From contig NZ_JARXRN010000025.1 of assembly GCF_029888045.1 (NCBI RefSeq), positions 577,927 to 641,926 of the forward strand: a stretch of 64,000 nt of DNA, given 5' to 3'. Below the pieces are notes generated by a model that worked only from the letters and a program-made list of their open reading frames with translations, was not told where the DNA came from and did no database searches. Source of the stretch: Luteimonas rhizosphaericola (GTDB lineage Bacteria; Pseudomonadota; Gammaproteobacteria; Xanthomonadales; Xanthomonadaceae). Both the position numbers and the translations under genes were made by a program. Below, piece by piece: positions 28,222-38,073 of the stretch (within the stretch, counting starts at the first letter, position 1; every line of letters begins with the position of its first letter).

Positions 28222-28340
28222 GCGATGGCCACCGCGCGCGACGGCGATCCCGGGGGTGCCGCCGGGCACGCCGATGGTGTCGGCGGTGAAGCGCGGCTAC
28301 CATGCTGCGAGATCGCGCTGCCGCTGGAGCGGATGACCCA

Positions 28341-29072
28341 GTGAAGATCGTCATCGCCGACGACGAACCGCTCGCCCGGGAACGGCTGCGCACGCTGCTG
28401 GCCGACGAGCCCGGCGTCGAGGTCGTGGCCGAGGTCGGCGACGGCCACGAGGCGCTGCACGCCTGCGCCGCGCACGATCCGGAACTGGTGCTGCTGGACA
28501 TCGCCATGCCCGGGATCGACGGGCTGGAGGTGGCGCGCCACCTGCGCGCGTTCGAGCCGCGCCCGGTGGTCGTCTTCTGCACCGCCTACGACGCGCACGC
28601 CCTGTCGGCCTTCGATGCCGAAGCGGTTGACTACCTGGTCAAACCCGTGCGCCCCGAACGCCTGGCCTCCGCGCTGCAGCGGGCGCGGGCGCTGGCGGCG
28701 GCGCGGCAGTCGGACGCGGCAGGCGAGACCGGGGGCAAGCGCCGGACCCACCTGTGCGCGCGCCTGCGCGGCAGCCTGCGCCTGATCCCGGTCGACGACG
28801 TGCGATACCTGCAGGCGGAAGAGAAATACGTCGTGGTGCACCACGCCCGCGGCGAGGACCTGATCGAGGAGTCGCTGAAGTCGCTGGAGGACGAATTCGG
28901 CGACCGCTTCGTGCGCATCCACCGCAACTGCCTGGTCGCGCGGCACGAACTGGTCGAGCTCAAGCGCGGCCTCGACGGCCATGTGCACGCCATCCTGCGC
29001 CACGGCGACCGGCCGCTGGAGGTCAGCCGACGCTGCGTGTCGCAGCTGCGCGAGACCGTCCGCCAGCTCTAG
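28341..29072 (+). CDS. algR: LytTR-family response regulator, AlgR-like
   Basis: 243 residues from the GTG at 28341. The receiver domain has the acidic pair in IADDEPLAR, phospho-acceptor Asp53 in LLDIAMPG, and CTAYD and KPVRPERL for the switch Thr and Lys. The C-terminal LytTR DNA-binding domain covers about residues 138-240 ([26 protein letters not shown]). AlgR in Pseudomonas controls alginate, twitching and virulence genes, and its kinase gene algZ/fimS normally lies directly upstream. Here the upstream gene is a carboxylesterase, so the kinase is elsewhere. hemC follows, as in Pseudomonas. Confidence 0.88.
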   Translation: MKIVIADDEPLARERLRTLLADEPGVEVVAEVGDGHEALHACAAHDPELVLLDIAMPGIDGLEVARHLRAFEPRPVVVFCTAYDAHALSAFDAEAVDYLVKPVRPERLASALQRARALAAARQSDAAGETGGKRRTHLCARLRGSLRLIPVDDVRYLQAEEKYVVVHHARGEDLIEESLKSLEDEFGDRFVRIHRNCLVARHELVELKRGLDGHVHAILRHGDRPLEVSRRCVSQLRETVRQL

Positions 29073-29223
29073 CGCAGTGTCGGGCGGGCGGGCCGGGGGC
29101 AGCCGCCCCGCGCCGGTGCGGTCGGCACCTGCGGGACACCATCGCATCGCCGCAGCCGCGGGGCCTGTCCGCGGCCGACGCGCGGCGGTGGGCGCGCGAA
29201 TCGTGCCTGGAGGGCGGGTGCGG

Positions 29224-29229
29224 GATAAT
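29224..29229 (+). promoter_or_regulatory. -10 box, leaderless-type promoter of hemC
   Basis: GATAAT ends six bases before the hemC ATG at 29236. No ribosome-binding site is visible between them. Confidence 0.5.
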
Positions 29230-29235
29230 GCGCGC

Positions 29236-30165
29236 ATGGAACGACTGCGCATCGCCACCCGCAAGAGCCCGCTCGCCCTGTGGCAGACCGAGCACGTCGC
29301 CCGGCGCCTGCGCGAGGCGCATCCCGGGCTGGAGGTGGCGCTGGTGCCGCTGAGCACCCGCGGCGACGAGGTGCTGGACCGCTCGCTCGCCGCGATCGGC
29401 GGCAAGGGCCTGTTCCTCAAGGAGCTCGAGATCGCGATGCGGCGGGGCGAAGCCGACTGCGCGGTGCACTCGCTCAAGGACGTGCCGATGACGCTCGAGC
29501 CGGGTTTCGCGCTGGCGGCGATCCTGGCGCGCGGCGACCCTGCGGACGCCTTTGTCAGCAGCCGCTTCGACGGCCTGGATGCCCTGCCGCAGGGCGCCCG
29601 GGTCGGCACCTCGTCGCTTCGGCGCCAGGCGCTGCTGCGCGCACGCCGGCCCGATCTCGACCTGCGCGACCTGCGCGGCAACGTCAACACCCGCCTGGCG
29701 CGGCTGGACGGTGGCGAGTACGACGCCATCGTGCTGGCCTGCGCCGGGCTGCAGCGGCTGGGGCTGGAGGCGCGCATCCGCGCCCGGCTCGATCCGCCGG
29801 ACTGGCTGCCAGCGCCGGCCCAGGGGGCGATCGCGATCGAGATCCGTGACGACGACGCAGGCACGCGCAGGCTGCTGGCGTCGCTCGACGACGCGGCGAC
29901 GCGCCGCTGCGTCGAGGCCGAGCGCGCGATGAACCGGGCGCTGCACGGCAGCTGCCACGTGCCGGTCGCCGCGTTCGCGCGCGAATCCGGGGGCGGGCTA
30001 GAACTGCTGGGGCTGGTCGGCAGCGCCGGCGACGGACGCGTGGTCCGGGTGGAGGTCTCGGGGGACGATCCCGAGGCTCTCGGCCGCGAGGCGGCCCGCG
30101 GGCTGTTCGCGCAGGGCGCCGCCGCGCTGCTCGACCCGCCGGACCTGGCGGCCGACCCGGGCTGA
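29236..30165 (+). CDS. hemC: Hydroxymethylbilane synthase (porphobilinogen deaminase)
   Basis: 309 residues, as in the family. It starts with [19 protein letters not shown]. It shows SLKDVPM with the substrate-binding region, [20 protein letters not shown], and the dipyrromethane-cofactor Cys240 in [12 protein letters not shown]. The enzyme polymerises four porphobilinogen units to hydroxymethylbilane in haem and sirohaem synthesis. hemD, which often follows, is absent: the next gene is convergent. The ATG follows GATAAT by six bases with no ribosome-binding site. Confidence 0.97.
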   Translation: MERLRIATRKSPLALWQTEHVARRLREAHPGLEVALVPLSTRGDEVLDRSLAAIGGKGLFLKELEIAMRRGEADCAVHSLKDVPMTLEPGFALAAILARGDPADAFVSSRFDGLDALPQGARVGTSSLRRQALLRARRPDLDLRDLRGNVNTRLARLDGGEYDAIVLACAGLQRLGLEARIRARLDPPDWLPAPAQGAIAIEIRDDDAGTRRLLASLDDAATRRCVEAERAMNRALHGSCHVPVAAFARESGGGLELLGLVGSAGDGRVVRVEVSGDDPEALGREAARGLFAQGAAALLDPPDLAADPG

Positions 30166-30308
30166 TCCCCCGCGCCGGAGCCCGCCGATGGCCGGGGCGA
30201 CGGGCGCCGTCGCGCGAGCGCACGCGTGTGACGTGCGGCGACACGCCGCAGCGGGTGGTGGGGGGTGGATTCCGCCAGGCGCCGCCCCGGCCGCGCAGGC
30301 CCGCGTCC

Positions 30309-30992
30309 TCAGAATACGTAGCGCAGCCGGACCGAGCCTTCGCGATCGGTGTGGCCTTCGCCACCGTCGCCGGCGGTGTCGTGCCGGAGTTCCACGTCGC
30401 CCAGCAACGACCACTGCGGATCCAGCTGCAGGTCGAGGCCGATCGTCTGGCGTACGAAGGCGTTCTCGCGTCCGCGTTCCACCCGCACCTGCTGGCTCAA
30501 CGCGGCACGTTCCCCCAGCCGCTGGGACAGCCGCAGCTGTCCGGACGCCACCGGACCCTGGGCCGCGGTGCCGAAGTCCGCGTAGGGTTGCAGCCGGTAG
30601 CCGGTACCGAATTCAAGCTGGACCTGGGTGTCGGGGCCGCGGACGGCCTCGAGCCCGTAGCGCGTGGCCACCAGCGCGTCGCCGCCGGTGGAATAGAAGC
30701 GGTCCCGGCGCGACGCCGGCGAATGCAGGCCGATGTAGCGGCGGGTGGCCAGCTGCGGCAGCCGCAGCGGCGCGATCGCGGTCACCGCGCCCGGCGCCGT
30801 GGTTTGCGCGACCACCCGGCGCGGCCCATCGGCCTGCCACTCCCGACCGGGGCAGCGCAGCTGCAGGCAGGGCTGGCGCAGCGACACCTGCCCCGAGGCG
30901 ACCGCCATCGCCGCCGGGATGTCCGGCGCTTCGGGCAGGGGCTGCATGAAGACAGGCAGGCCGATCACGGCCAGCCACCAGCTGGCGAGCAT
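30309..30992 (-). CDS. DUF481-like outer-membrane beta-barrel protein
   Basis: 227 residues from the ATG at 30992, five bases after GGAG. An N-terminal hydrophobic segment acts as signal. The C-terminal half alternates polar and hydrophobic residues in strands (GLEAVRGPDTQVQLEFGTGYRL, SGQLRLSQRLG, ALSQQVRVERG, GLDLQLDPQW). It ends in RLRYVF, a terminal Phe typical of proteins folded by the BAM complex. This suits DUF481/YdiY-type proteins, of unknown role. It converges on hemC. Confidence 0.65.
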   Translation of the reverse strand: MLASWWLAVIGLPVFMQPLPEAPDIPAAMAVASGQVSLRQPCLQLRCPGREWQADGPRRVVAQTTAPGAVTAIAPLRLPQLATRRYIGLHSPASRRDRFYSTGGDALVATRYGLEAVRGPDTQVQLEFGTGYRLQPYADFGTAAQGPVASGQLRLSQRLGERAALSQQVRVERGRENAFVRQTIGLDLQLDPQWSLLGDVELRHDTAGDGGEGHTDREGSVRLRYVF

Positions 30993-31097
30993 CCGGGCTC
31001 CGGGGGGTGAAAACGGTTCCGCCCCATTATGGCGACTGCTACCGTCACGTCGCTGAACGCATCTGCACGCCGCGCCACCACACCGGCTCCGGCCGCC

Positions 31098-31116
31098 GCC
31101 TGCCCGTCAGGCAGGC
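31098..31116 (-). terminator. Hairpin after the SLC13 transporter gene
   Basis: GCCTGCC and GGCAGGC arms around a short loop, about 18 bases beyond the transporter stop on the minus strand. No T-tract follows. Confidence 0.4.
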
Positions 31117-31133
31117 ACCTGCTGTGCGAACGA

Positions 31134-32888
31134 TCAGAACGGAAAGAACCGCGGGATCAGCAGGATGGCGGCGGTGCAGAAGACGATGTTGAGCGGCACG
31201 CCCATGCGCACGAAGTCGGAGAAGCGGTAGCCGCCGGCGGTGAAGACCATGGTGTTGGTCTGGTAGCTGATCGGGGTGGCGAAGCTGGTCGAGGCGGCGA
31301 AGGCCACCGCCACCAGCAGCGGCTTGGGGTCCACGCCGAGCGATTCGGCCGCGGCCAGCGCGATCGGCACCACCAGCACCGCCGAGGCGTTGTTGCTCAT
31401 GAATTCGGTGGCGATGGCCGTGATCAGGTAGACCGCCGCCAGCGCGGCCAGCGGGCCGAAGTGGCCGAGGGTGCCGATGATGGTCTCGGCCGCCAGCGCG
31501 GCGCCGCCGCTCTTCTGCAGCGCCACGCCCAGCGGGATGATGCCGGCCAGCAGCAGGATCACGCGCCAGTCGATCGCGCGGTAGGCCTCGTCGGGTTCGA
31601 TCAGCCGGAACACCAGCAGCGCCGCGCAGCCGATCAGCGCCGCGACCACGATCGACAGCCAGCCCAGCGCGACCACGCCGATCGTGGCGACCATGACCAG
31701 CACCGACATGGTCGCCCGGAACACGTCGACCTTGGCTTCCTTGCGCGTGCCCAGCACGATCATTCCCTTGTCGGCGCGCAGGTCCTCGATCGCGGTCTCG
31801 GGTGCGTCGAGCAGCAGCACGTCGCCGACGGTGAGCTGGACGTGGTCGAGCGGCTGACGGATGTCGAGCAGGCGCCGGTGGATGCCCTGCACCCGGGTCC
31901 GGTACATGTGGCCGAAGCGCATCCCGGCCAGGGTGTGGCCGACCAGGTGCGATCCGGGCGAGACCATCGCCTCCACCTGCACGCGATCGGTGGCGATGTC
32001 GCCGTCGAGGTCGCGCGCGACATGGTCGAAGCGAAGGCGCCGCGTCCTGCGTACCGCGGCGATATGCCGCCACTCGCCGCGCAGCAGCAGCCGGTCTCCG
32101 GGCTCGACCACGGCATCGGCGCCGGGCACCGCGCGCCCCTGGCGCAGGATCTCGAGCAGGGTCGCATCGTCGATGTTCGCCGGCACCACCTGGTCCCGGC
32201 GCAGGCCCACGGCGTCTGACTCCGGCGGCACCAGCAGCTCGGCGACGTAGCGGCCGACGTGCTCGTTCTCGTCGCTGCCGGGGATGCCGCGGTCGGGCAG
32301 CAGCCAGCGCCCGACCGTCATCAGGTACAGCATGCAGATGCCGACGAACACGATGCCCAGCGGTGCGAACTCGAACAGGGTGAAGCCGATGCCGACCGAT
32401 TCGCGCGCCATCGCATCGACCAGCAGGTTGGTCGAGGTGCCGATCAGGGTGCACACGCCCGCCGCCTGCGACATGTAGGACAGCGGGATCAGGAACTTCG
32501 ACGGCGCCCAGCGGTTGGCCGTGCTCGCGGCCAGCACCAGCGGCAGGAACACCGCCACGGTCGCGGTGTTGTTGACGAACGCGGCCACGCACGAGACCAG
32601 CACCAGCATCACCAGCATGAACAGCCACTGCCAGCGGATCCGCGACAGCACGTCGCCGAACGCGACCAGCGCGCCGTTGCGCTGCAGCGCCGCGCTGAGC
32701 ACGAACATCGCCGCGACCATCACCGTGGCCTGGCTGCTGAAACCCGACAGGGCCTCGGGCACGGTCAGCACGCCGGTGACCATCAGTGCGGTCATCACCA
32801 GCAGCGCCACCACGTCGACCCGCAGCTTCTCGGTGACGAATAGGGTGATGGCGCCGGCCAGGATGGCCAGCGTCAGCCACAGCGCCAT
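31134..32888 (-). CDS. SLC13/DASS-family permease with two internal TrkA-C (RCK-C) domains
   Basis: 584 residues from the ATG at 32888, preceded by GGGGAGG. Transmembrane helices at the N-terminus (about 1-195) include an SNNTATVA-like motif, here FVNNTATVAVFLPL, and GTSTNLLVDA. The central soluble region (about 205-365) has two TrkA-C repeats. A second helical half (about 385-584) carries FMSNNASAVLVVPIAL and TSFATPISYQTNTMV. The paired NN/NT sites bind Na+ and a carboxylate or anion in this superfamily. The central domains suggest nucleotide or ion gating. The substrate could be sulfate, a dicarboxylate or another anion. Confidence 0.88.
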   Translation of the reverse strand: MALWLTLAILAGAITLFVTEKLRVDVVALLVMTALMVTGVLTVPEALSGFSSQATVMVAAMFVLSAALQRNGALVAFGDVLSRIRWQWLFMLVMLVLVSCVAAFVNNTATVAVFLPLVLAASTANRWAPSKFLIPLSYMSQAAGVCTLIGTSTNLLVDAMARESVGIGFTLFEFAPLGIVFVGICMLYLMTVGRWLLPDRGIPGSDENEHVGRYVAELLVPPESDAVGLRRDQVVPANIDDATLLEILRQGRAVPGADAVVEPGDRLLLRGEWRHIAAVRRTRRLRFDHVARDLDGDIATDRVQVEAMVSPGSHLVGHTLAGMRFGHMYRTRVQGIHRRLLDIRQPLDHVQLTVGDVLLLDAPETAIEDLRADKGMIVLGTRKEAKVDVFRATMSVLVMVATIGVVALGWLSIVVAALIGCAALLVFRLIEPDEAYRAIDWRVILLLAGIIPLGVALQKSGGAALAAETIIGTLGHFGPLAALAAVYLITAIATEFMSNNASAVLVVPIALAAAESLGVDPKPLLVAVAFAASTSFATPISYQTNTMVFTAGGYRFSDFVRMGVPLNIVFCTAAILLIPRFFPF

Positions 32889-33112
32889 GCGGGCCTCCCC
32901 ATGGCGATGCCGGCGGCTGTCCACGTCCGGGCGCCGGGCGCGCTCGCCCTCCAGTCGCCGCGCGCCGGCCGTGTCGATATCCCCGTCTCGCGCACGCCCG
33001 TGCCCGCTCCCGTGGCTGAAATCCGGCCGCCATGGTGGGACCCCGGCCGCGAGGCTGCAATCCCGGGCCGCGCAGGCGGCGCCGCAGGCGGCGCCGCCAC
33101 GCCCGACAGGGG

Positions 33113-33118
33113 CATAAT
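33113..33118 (+). promoter_or_regulatory. -10 box, leaderless-type promoter of the WYL gene
   Basis: CATAAT ends six bases before the ATG at 33125, matching the spacing before glnE, hemC and the phytoene-desaturase-like gene. Confidence 0.5.
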
Positions 33119-33124
33119 CCCGCC

Positions 33125-34096
33125 ATGGACCGATACGAACGCATCCTCTCGCTGCACCGCATCCTCAAGACCTCGCGCTACCCGGTCACGGTCGCGCGGC
33201 TGCAGCAGGAGCTCGAGTGCTCCCGCGCCACCGTCTACCGCGACCTCGCCTTCCTGCGCGATGCGCTGATGGCGCCGGTGGTCGGCGACGGCGAGGCGGG
33301 CTTCCGCTACGACGCCGAGGAGGGCGGGCGCTTCGAACTCCCCGGGTTGTGGCTCAACTCCGACGAACTGCACGCCCTGCTCGCGGCGCAGCAGCTGCTG
33401 GCGCGCAGCGGTGGTGGAGTCCTGTCGAGCGCGCTGGCACCGCTGCAGGCGCGCATCGACAAGCTGCTCGACGAGCATTCGGCCGGCAAGCACTGGCCGG
33501 TGGAGCGGGTGCGGGTGATTCCGCACCGCGGCCGGCGGATGGACGAACACGCGTTCCGCACCGTGTGTTCGGCGGTGCTGCAGCGCAAGCAGCTGGCCTT
33601 CGACTATCGCGCACGCTCGACCGACGAGAAGACCCGGCGCACCGTCTCGCCGCAGCGCATCACCCATTACCGCGACAACTGGTACCTCGACGCCTGGGAC
33701 CACGAGCGCGACGCGCTGCGCAGCTTCTCGGTCGACCGCGTCGGCGCGGCCCGGCTGCTGGACTCGGCGGCGCGCGACGTCGCCGAATCCGAACTCGACA
33801 CCCATCTGGCCGGCAGCTACGGCATCTTCTCCGGGCCGCCCAAGGGCATCGCCACCATCGTGTTCAGCGCCAAGGCCGCGCGCTGGGTCGCCGACGAACA
33901 CTGGCATTCGCAGCAGCAGGGCCGCCACCTGCCCGACGGCCGTTATGAACTGAAGCTGCCCTACAGCGCCTCGCGCGAACTGCTGATGGACGTGCTGCAC
34001 TACGGCGCCGACGCCGAGATCGTGGAGCCGGCCGCGCTGCGCGAGCAGGCCAAGTCGCTGCTGCAGCTGGCGCTGTCGAACTACGAGCGTCGATGA
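33125..34096 (+). CDS. WYL-domain transcriptional regulator (YafY type)
   Basis: 323 residues. The N-terminal DeoR-like winged helix spans about 1-60 (YPVTVARLQQELECSRATVYRDLAFL). The WYL domain (about 140-215) shows the name motif in RDNWYLDAW, and a C-terminal WCX region follows. WYL domains bind nucleic acid or nucleotide ligands and often sense DNA damage or foreign DNA, or control local genes. The stop overlaps the patatin start by ATGA, so the partner protein is co-translated. A CATAAT box lies six bases before the ATG. Confidence 0.92.
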   Translation: MDRYERILSLHRILKTSRYPVTVARLQQELECSRATVYRDLAFLRDALMAPVVGDGEAGFRYDAEEGGRFELPGLWLNSDELHALLAAQQLLARSGGGVLSSALAPLQARIDKLLDEHSAGKHWPVERVRVIPHRGRRMDEHAFRTVCSAVLQRKQLAFDYRARSTDEKTRRTVSPQRITHYRDNWYLDAWDHERDALRSFSVDRVGAARLLDSAARDVAESELDTHLAGSYGIFSGPPKGIATIVFSAKAARWVADEHWHSQQQGRHLPDGRYELKLPYSASRELLMDVLHYGADAEIVEPAALREQAKSLLQLALSNYERR

Positions 34097-35031
34097 CGGC
34101 GCCCGCAGCGCCGCCCGCCGCGGAGTCGCGGGCGCAGGGCGAGCGTATCGCCCTGGTGCTGGGCGCAGGCGGCGCGCGGGGGCTGGCCCAGATCGGCGTG
34201 ATCGAGGTGCTGGAAGAGCGCGGCTTCCGCATCGATGCGGTGTGCGGATCGTCGAGCGGTGCGTTGGTGGGGGGCCTCTTCGCCGCCGGCCGCCTGCGCG
34301 CGTTCGACCAGCAGCTGCGGGCGATGTCGCGGCGCGATTTCCTGCGCCTGCTCGACCCCGGCTGGCGCCGCAGCGGGCTGCTGCGGGGCGTGCGCCTGGT
34401 GGAGGCGATGCGCGAGGTGGTCGGCGACCCGTTGATCGAGTCGCTGCCGGTGGAATTCACCGCGGTCGCGGTCGACCTGCAGCGGCAACGCGAGGTCTGG
34501 ATCCGCGAGGGCCGGCTGTGGGATGCGCTGCGGGCCTCGTTCGCGATCCCCGGCCTGTTCACGCCGCACCGGGTGAACGGCCGCGCCCTGGTCGACGGCG
34601 GCCTGCTGGCGCCGCTGCCGATCGCCGCCACCCGGCTGTCGGATGCGCACCGGCTGGTCGCGGTCGACATGCATGGCTGGCCGACGCGACCGCCCGGCGA
34701 ACCGGCGCAGCCCGATCCCGCGACGCGCGACCCGGGGCTGGCCGACCGCGTCGGCGACTGGCTCGAGCGCGCGGTCGAACGCGTGGCCGCGGGCCGCGAC
34801 GGCCCCGAGGACCGCGACGCGCTGCGCATGGGTCTGCCCGAGATCATGTCGCGCTCCCTCGACACCATGCAGGCGCAGATCGCGCGCGTGCAGCTGGCGC
34901 TGGACCCGCCGGAACTGCTGATCCGGATCCCGCGCGACGTGTGCCAGTTCTACGAGTTCTGGCGCGCGGCCGAGCTGATCGACGTCGGGCGCGCCGTCGC
35001 GACGCGGGCCCTGGATGCCGCCGGCTACTGA
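34093..35031 (+). CDS. Patatin-like phospholipase
   Basis: 312 residues. The glycine-rich oxyanion loop GAGGARGLAQIGV is near residue 24. The nucleophile elbow GSSSG has Ser54, and the DGG motif has Asp168, giving the Ser-Asp dyad of patatins. No signal peptide, so it is cytosolic or membrane-peripheral, like RssA. The C-terminal part (IMSRSLDTMQAQIAR) is also RssA-like. It should release fatty acids from phospholipids. The ATGA overlap with the WYL regulator is tight; neighbouring use in housekeeping lipid turnover or in stress or defence are both possible. Confidence 0.9.
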   Translation: MTAPAAPPAAESRAQGERIALVLGAGGARGLAQIGVIEVLEERGFRIDAVCGSSSGALVGGLFAAGRLRAFDQQLRAMSRRDFLRLLDPGWRRSGLLRGVRLVEAMREVVGDPLIESLPVEFTAVAVDLQRQREVWIREGRLWDALRASFAIPGLFTPHRVNGRALVDGGLLAPLPIAATRLSDAHRLVAVDMHGWPTRPPGEPAQPDPATRDPGLADRVGDWLERAVERVAAGRDGPEDRDALRMGLPEIMSRSLDTMQAQIARVQLALDPPELLIRIPRDVCQFYEFWRAAELIDVGRAVATRALDAAGY

Positions 35032-35113
35032 GCGCTGGGGCCGCGGCCCGCGAGGTCGCAGCCGGTGAGATGGCGGGGGTGGACGCTGCACGTCCCGCCC
35101 CGGAGCGACCGCC

Positions 35114-35434
35114 ATGACCCGAACCGCCACCCCCGATCCTGCCGTTTCCAGCCTGCGCACGGTCGAGCAGCTCCTCGCCGGCGCCGTCTTCATCGGCGCG
35201 GTCGCGGCGCTCTCGCTGCCGGGGCTGGATGGCGCGGTGGCGCTCTGGTTGCCGCTGCTGCCGCTGGCCAGCCTGGTCACGGCGCGGATGCTGTCGTGGA
35301 GGCGCGCCGCCACTGCCGCGACTCCAGGCGTCGTCGTCGCGCCGCGGCGGCGGCCCGCGACCGTCATGGCGCGGCGTCGGTCTCCGCCGCGCCGCTCCGC
35401 CGCGCGGCTGCTGGCGGCCATCGCGCTGCGCTGA
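35114..35434 (+). CDS. Small hypothetical membrane protein, 106 aa
   Basis: The ATG follows GGAG at 35101-35104. Two hydrophobic segments (LLAGAVFIGAVAALSLPGL and VALWLPLLPLASLVTARML) are followed by an Arg-rich tail. The positive-inside rule puts the basic tail in the cytoplasm. No family is recognised. It is 82 bases after the patatin gene and may be the third member of that transcript. Confidence 0.6.
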   Translation: MTRTATPDPAVSSLRTVEQLLAGAVFIGAVAALSLPGLDGAVALWLPLLPLASLVTARMLSWRRAATAATPGVVVAPRRRPATVMARRRSPPRRSAARLLAAIALR

Positions 35435-35648
35435 CCGTCCCGTCTTCCGGGTGGGTCCAGGGACGGACCCGTCTGGAAACCATTCGCCGGAACGCGGGAG
35501 GCCCGCCGCGCGCACCGGATGCGCGGGCGAGTGCGCGCCTGGCCACCACGCGCCCGGTCGGGGCGCCGCGTCGATGCAGGTTCGCGCGCGAGCCGCGCGC
35601 AGGGTGTCAGTGCCCGCGACGCGGCGTCGCGCGGTCAGGCGCCATGCG

Positions 35649-36299
35649 TCAGCGCAGCACGCGCGGCGGCTGGCCGCCGACGATCACCACGTCCGCCGGC
35701 CGGCGCGCGAACAGGCCCACGCAGACCACGCCCGGGATCTGGTTGAGTTCGCCCTCCAGCGCCACGGGGTCGACGATGCGCAGGCCGTGCACGTCGAGCA
35801 CCCAGTTGCCGTTGTCGGTCACCACGCCCTCGCGCCACACCGGCTGGCCGCCGGTGGCCGCGAGGATCTCGCGCGCCACCAGGCTGCGCGCCATCGGGAT
35901 CACCTCGACCGGCAGCGGGAACCGGCCCAGCACGTCGACCTGCTTGGCCGGATCGATGATGCACACGAAGCGCTCGCTGGCCTGGGCGATGATCTTCTCG
36001 CGCGTGAGCGCGGCGCCGCCGCCCTTGATCAGCCGCCGCTGCGGATCGCATTCGTCGGCGCCGTCGACATACAGCGGCAGCGGGCCGGCGGCGTTGAGGT
36101 CGAGGACTTCGATGCCGTGCCCGCGCAGGCGCGCGGTGCTCTGCTCCGAGCTCGACACCACGCCGGCGATGCGGTCGCGGATGCGCGCCAGCGCGTCGAT
36201 GAAGTAGGCGACCGTCGAACCGGTGCCCACGCCGACGACCATGCCGTCCTCGACGAATTCGATGGCCTGTTCGCCGGCCAGGCGCTTGGATTCGGACAT
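35649..36299 (-). CDS. rpiA: Ribose-5-phosphate isomerase A
   Basis: 216 residues (E. coli RpiA is 219). Visible active-site segments are [14 protein letters not shown] (phosphate loop), [15 protein letters not shown] (catalytic Asp pair and Glu region) and [14 protein letters not shown] (Lys). It interconverts ribose-5-phosphate and ribulose-5-phosphate in the pentose phosphate pathway. The start [16 protein letters not shown] was chosen over an upstream extension. Confidence 0.96.
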   Translation of the reverse strand: MSESKRLAGEQAIEFVEDGMVVGVGTGSTVAYFIDALARIRDRIAGVVSSSEQSTARLRGHGIEVLDLNAAGPLPLYVDGADECDPQRRLIKGGGAALTREKIIAQASERFVCIIDPAKQVDVLGRFPLPVEVIPMARSLVAREILAATGGQPVWREGVVTDNGNWVLDVHGLRIVDPVALEGELNQIPGVVCVGLFARRPADVVIVGGQPPRVLR

Positions 36300-36462
36300 G
36301 GGGATGCGGGGCTCGAGGTGGGTGAGGGTGTGGAGGTGCAATCGAAGGCAGGCAGGTCCCGGGGACGTCACCGGGCGAGGACTCCACCCGAGCGCGGCAC
36401 GTCCGCCGCTGCGCCAGCCCGGAACACGGCAGGCGGGTGTCCGCGCCGAGGTCGTCGCGCGC

Positions 36463-36926
<464 letters not shown>

Positions 36927-36930
<4 letters not shown>

Positions 36931-37511
36931 GCGGTCGCCAGGAACGTGTCGGAGTCGGTGCAGACCGCGTCCAGCGGCACGTCCCACGGCTGGGGCGCGA
37001 TGTCCTCGGCCTGCTGCAGCGCGAACGCGGCGCCCACCAGCCGCGGCGGCGCGGGATGCGTGGTGCGGAACGCGAAGCTGCGATCGTACCAGCCGCCTCC
37101 CATGCCCAGGCGGTGGCCGCGGGCGTCGAACGCCACCAGCGGCACCACCACCAGGTCGAGTTCGGCCGGCGCGAGCAGGGCGTCGTCGGACACCTGGGGC
37201 TCCGGGATGCCGTAGCGGTTGGGCGCCAGCGGCATGCCCGGCGACCACGGCGCGAAGCGCAGGGTGTCGTCGGCGTGCAGCACGGGCAGGCAGTAGCGCA
37301 CGCCGGCCGGCAGCCGCAGCTGCCAGGCGTGGAGCGGAATTTCACCGTCCATCGCCCAGTAGCCGGCGACGGCGCCGGTACGTGGCGCGAACGGGAGCGC
37401 GAGCAGGCGCTCGGCCAGGGGCGCGGCGGCGGCAATGCGCTCGGGCGCCGGCAGTGCACGGCGACGCGCGCGCATGGCGCGCCGGAGCGCGCCGCGGACG
37501 TCGTCGTTCAT
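36927..37511 (-). CDS. 5-formyltetrahydrofolate cyclo-ligase (YgfA type)
   Basis: 194 residues. The substrate/ATP motif GMGGGWYDRSFA is present near residue 130, and the C-terminal PWDVPLDAVCTDSDTF block matches the family. It converts 5-formyl-THF to 5,10-methenyl-THF using ATP. The neighbourhood zapA, 6S RNA, this gene is the same as in E. coli (zapA-ssrS-ygfA). It is often co-transcribed with the 6S RNA precursor. Confidence 0.95.
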
Positions 37512-37621
37512 CGGGGACAGGCGGCGGGACGCATGCGCGCCATTGTGACGGCCATGCCGTCGCCGCGGAAGCGTCCGCCGCGTCACCGGGTGCGGTGTGC
37601 GCGACGAGCGCGGGAATGGAT

Positions 37622-37806
37622 ACGTCCTCCGCCATGCCGATGCCTGCGAAACGACCTTGAACCCGGGGTTCAAGTGGGAGCGTTCGGTTTCCATCGGGCT
37701 TCCCGCTGCGAGGCGGACCTGCACTCCCGGATTCCTCGCGCCCCCGTGGTCGTCATTAAGGGACAAGGCGAATGTTGCGCATGCCGTCGAACACGGCAGA
37801 GGACGC
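37622..37806 (-). ncRNA. ssrS: 6S RNA
   Basis: About 185 nt on the minus strand between zapA and 5-FCL, the conserved place for this RNA. The terminal stem pairs the 5' side 37792-37805 (CGTCCTCTGCCGTG on the minus strand) with 37623-37636 (CATGGCGGAGGACG) using two G-U pairs. The hallmark hairpin ACTTGAACCCGGGGTTCAAG is at about 37656-37675, like the CUUGAACCAAGGGUUCAAG of E. coli. 6S RNA binds sigma-70 RNA polymerase as an open-promoter mimic and lowers growth-phase transcription. Confidence 0.88.
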
Positions 37807-37812
37807 CGACGA

Positions 37813-37840
37813 AGTATAGCCCCGCCGCCCCACCTGCCAA
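37813..37840 (-). promoter_or_regulatory. Sigma-70 promoter of 6S RNA
   Basis: Minus-strand -35 TTGGCA (37835-37840) and -10 TATACT (37813-37818) with a 16-base spacer. Transcription would start near 37806, at the base of the terminal stem. Confidence 0.75.
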
Positions 37841-38073
37841 GCCCGTTCGTCGGCGCCGCGATGGTGGAGTTCATCTTGAATGCGTATCCACTTCACGCTG
37901 CGTGCACCGCGCGTGGCGTCCGTGTCGCGCGAGCGCCGTCGCGCACGCAACGGCCACCGTGCGCATGCGCAGCACACGTGCCACGCCGGCGCTCGCGATG
38001 GCGGGACGGGAACCCGCAGGGGAGTGACGGGCGCGCCGCCAAGGCGGCGGGGCGAGGGCGGCCGTGCGCGCGC

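Noticed and set aside
37643..37680. ACCTTGAACCCGGGGTTCAAGTG considered as a Rho-independent terminator of 5-FCL
   Set aside because: No T-tract, and it fits the conserved hairpin of 6S RNA with matching terminal stem and promoter.
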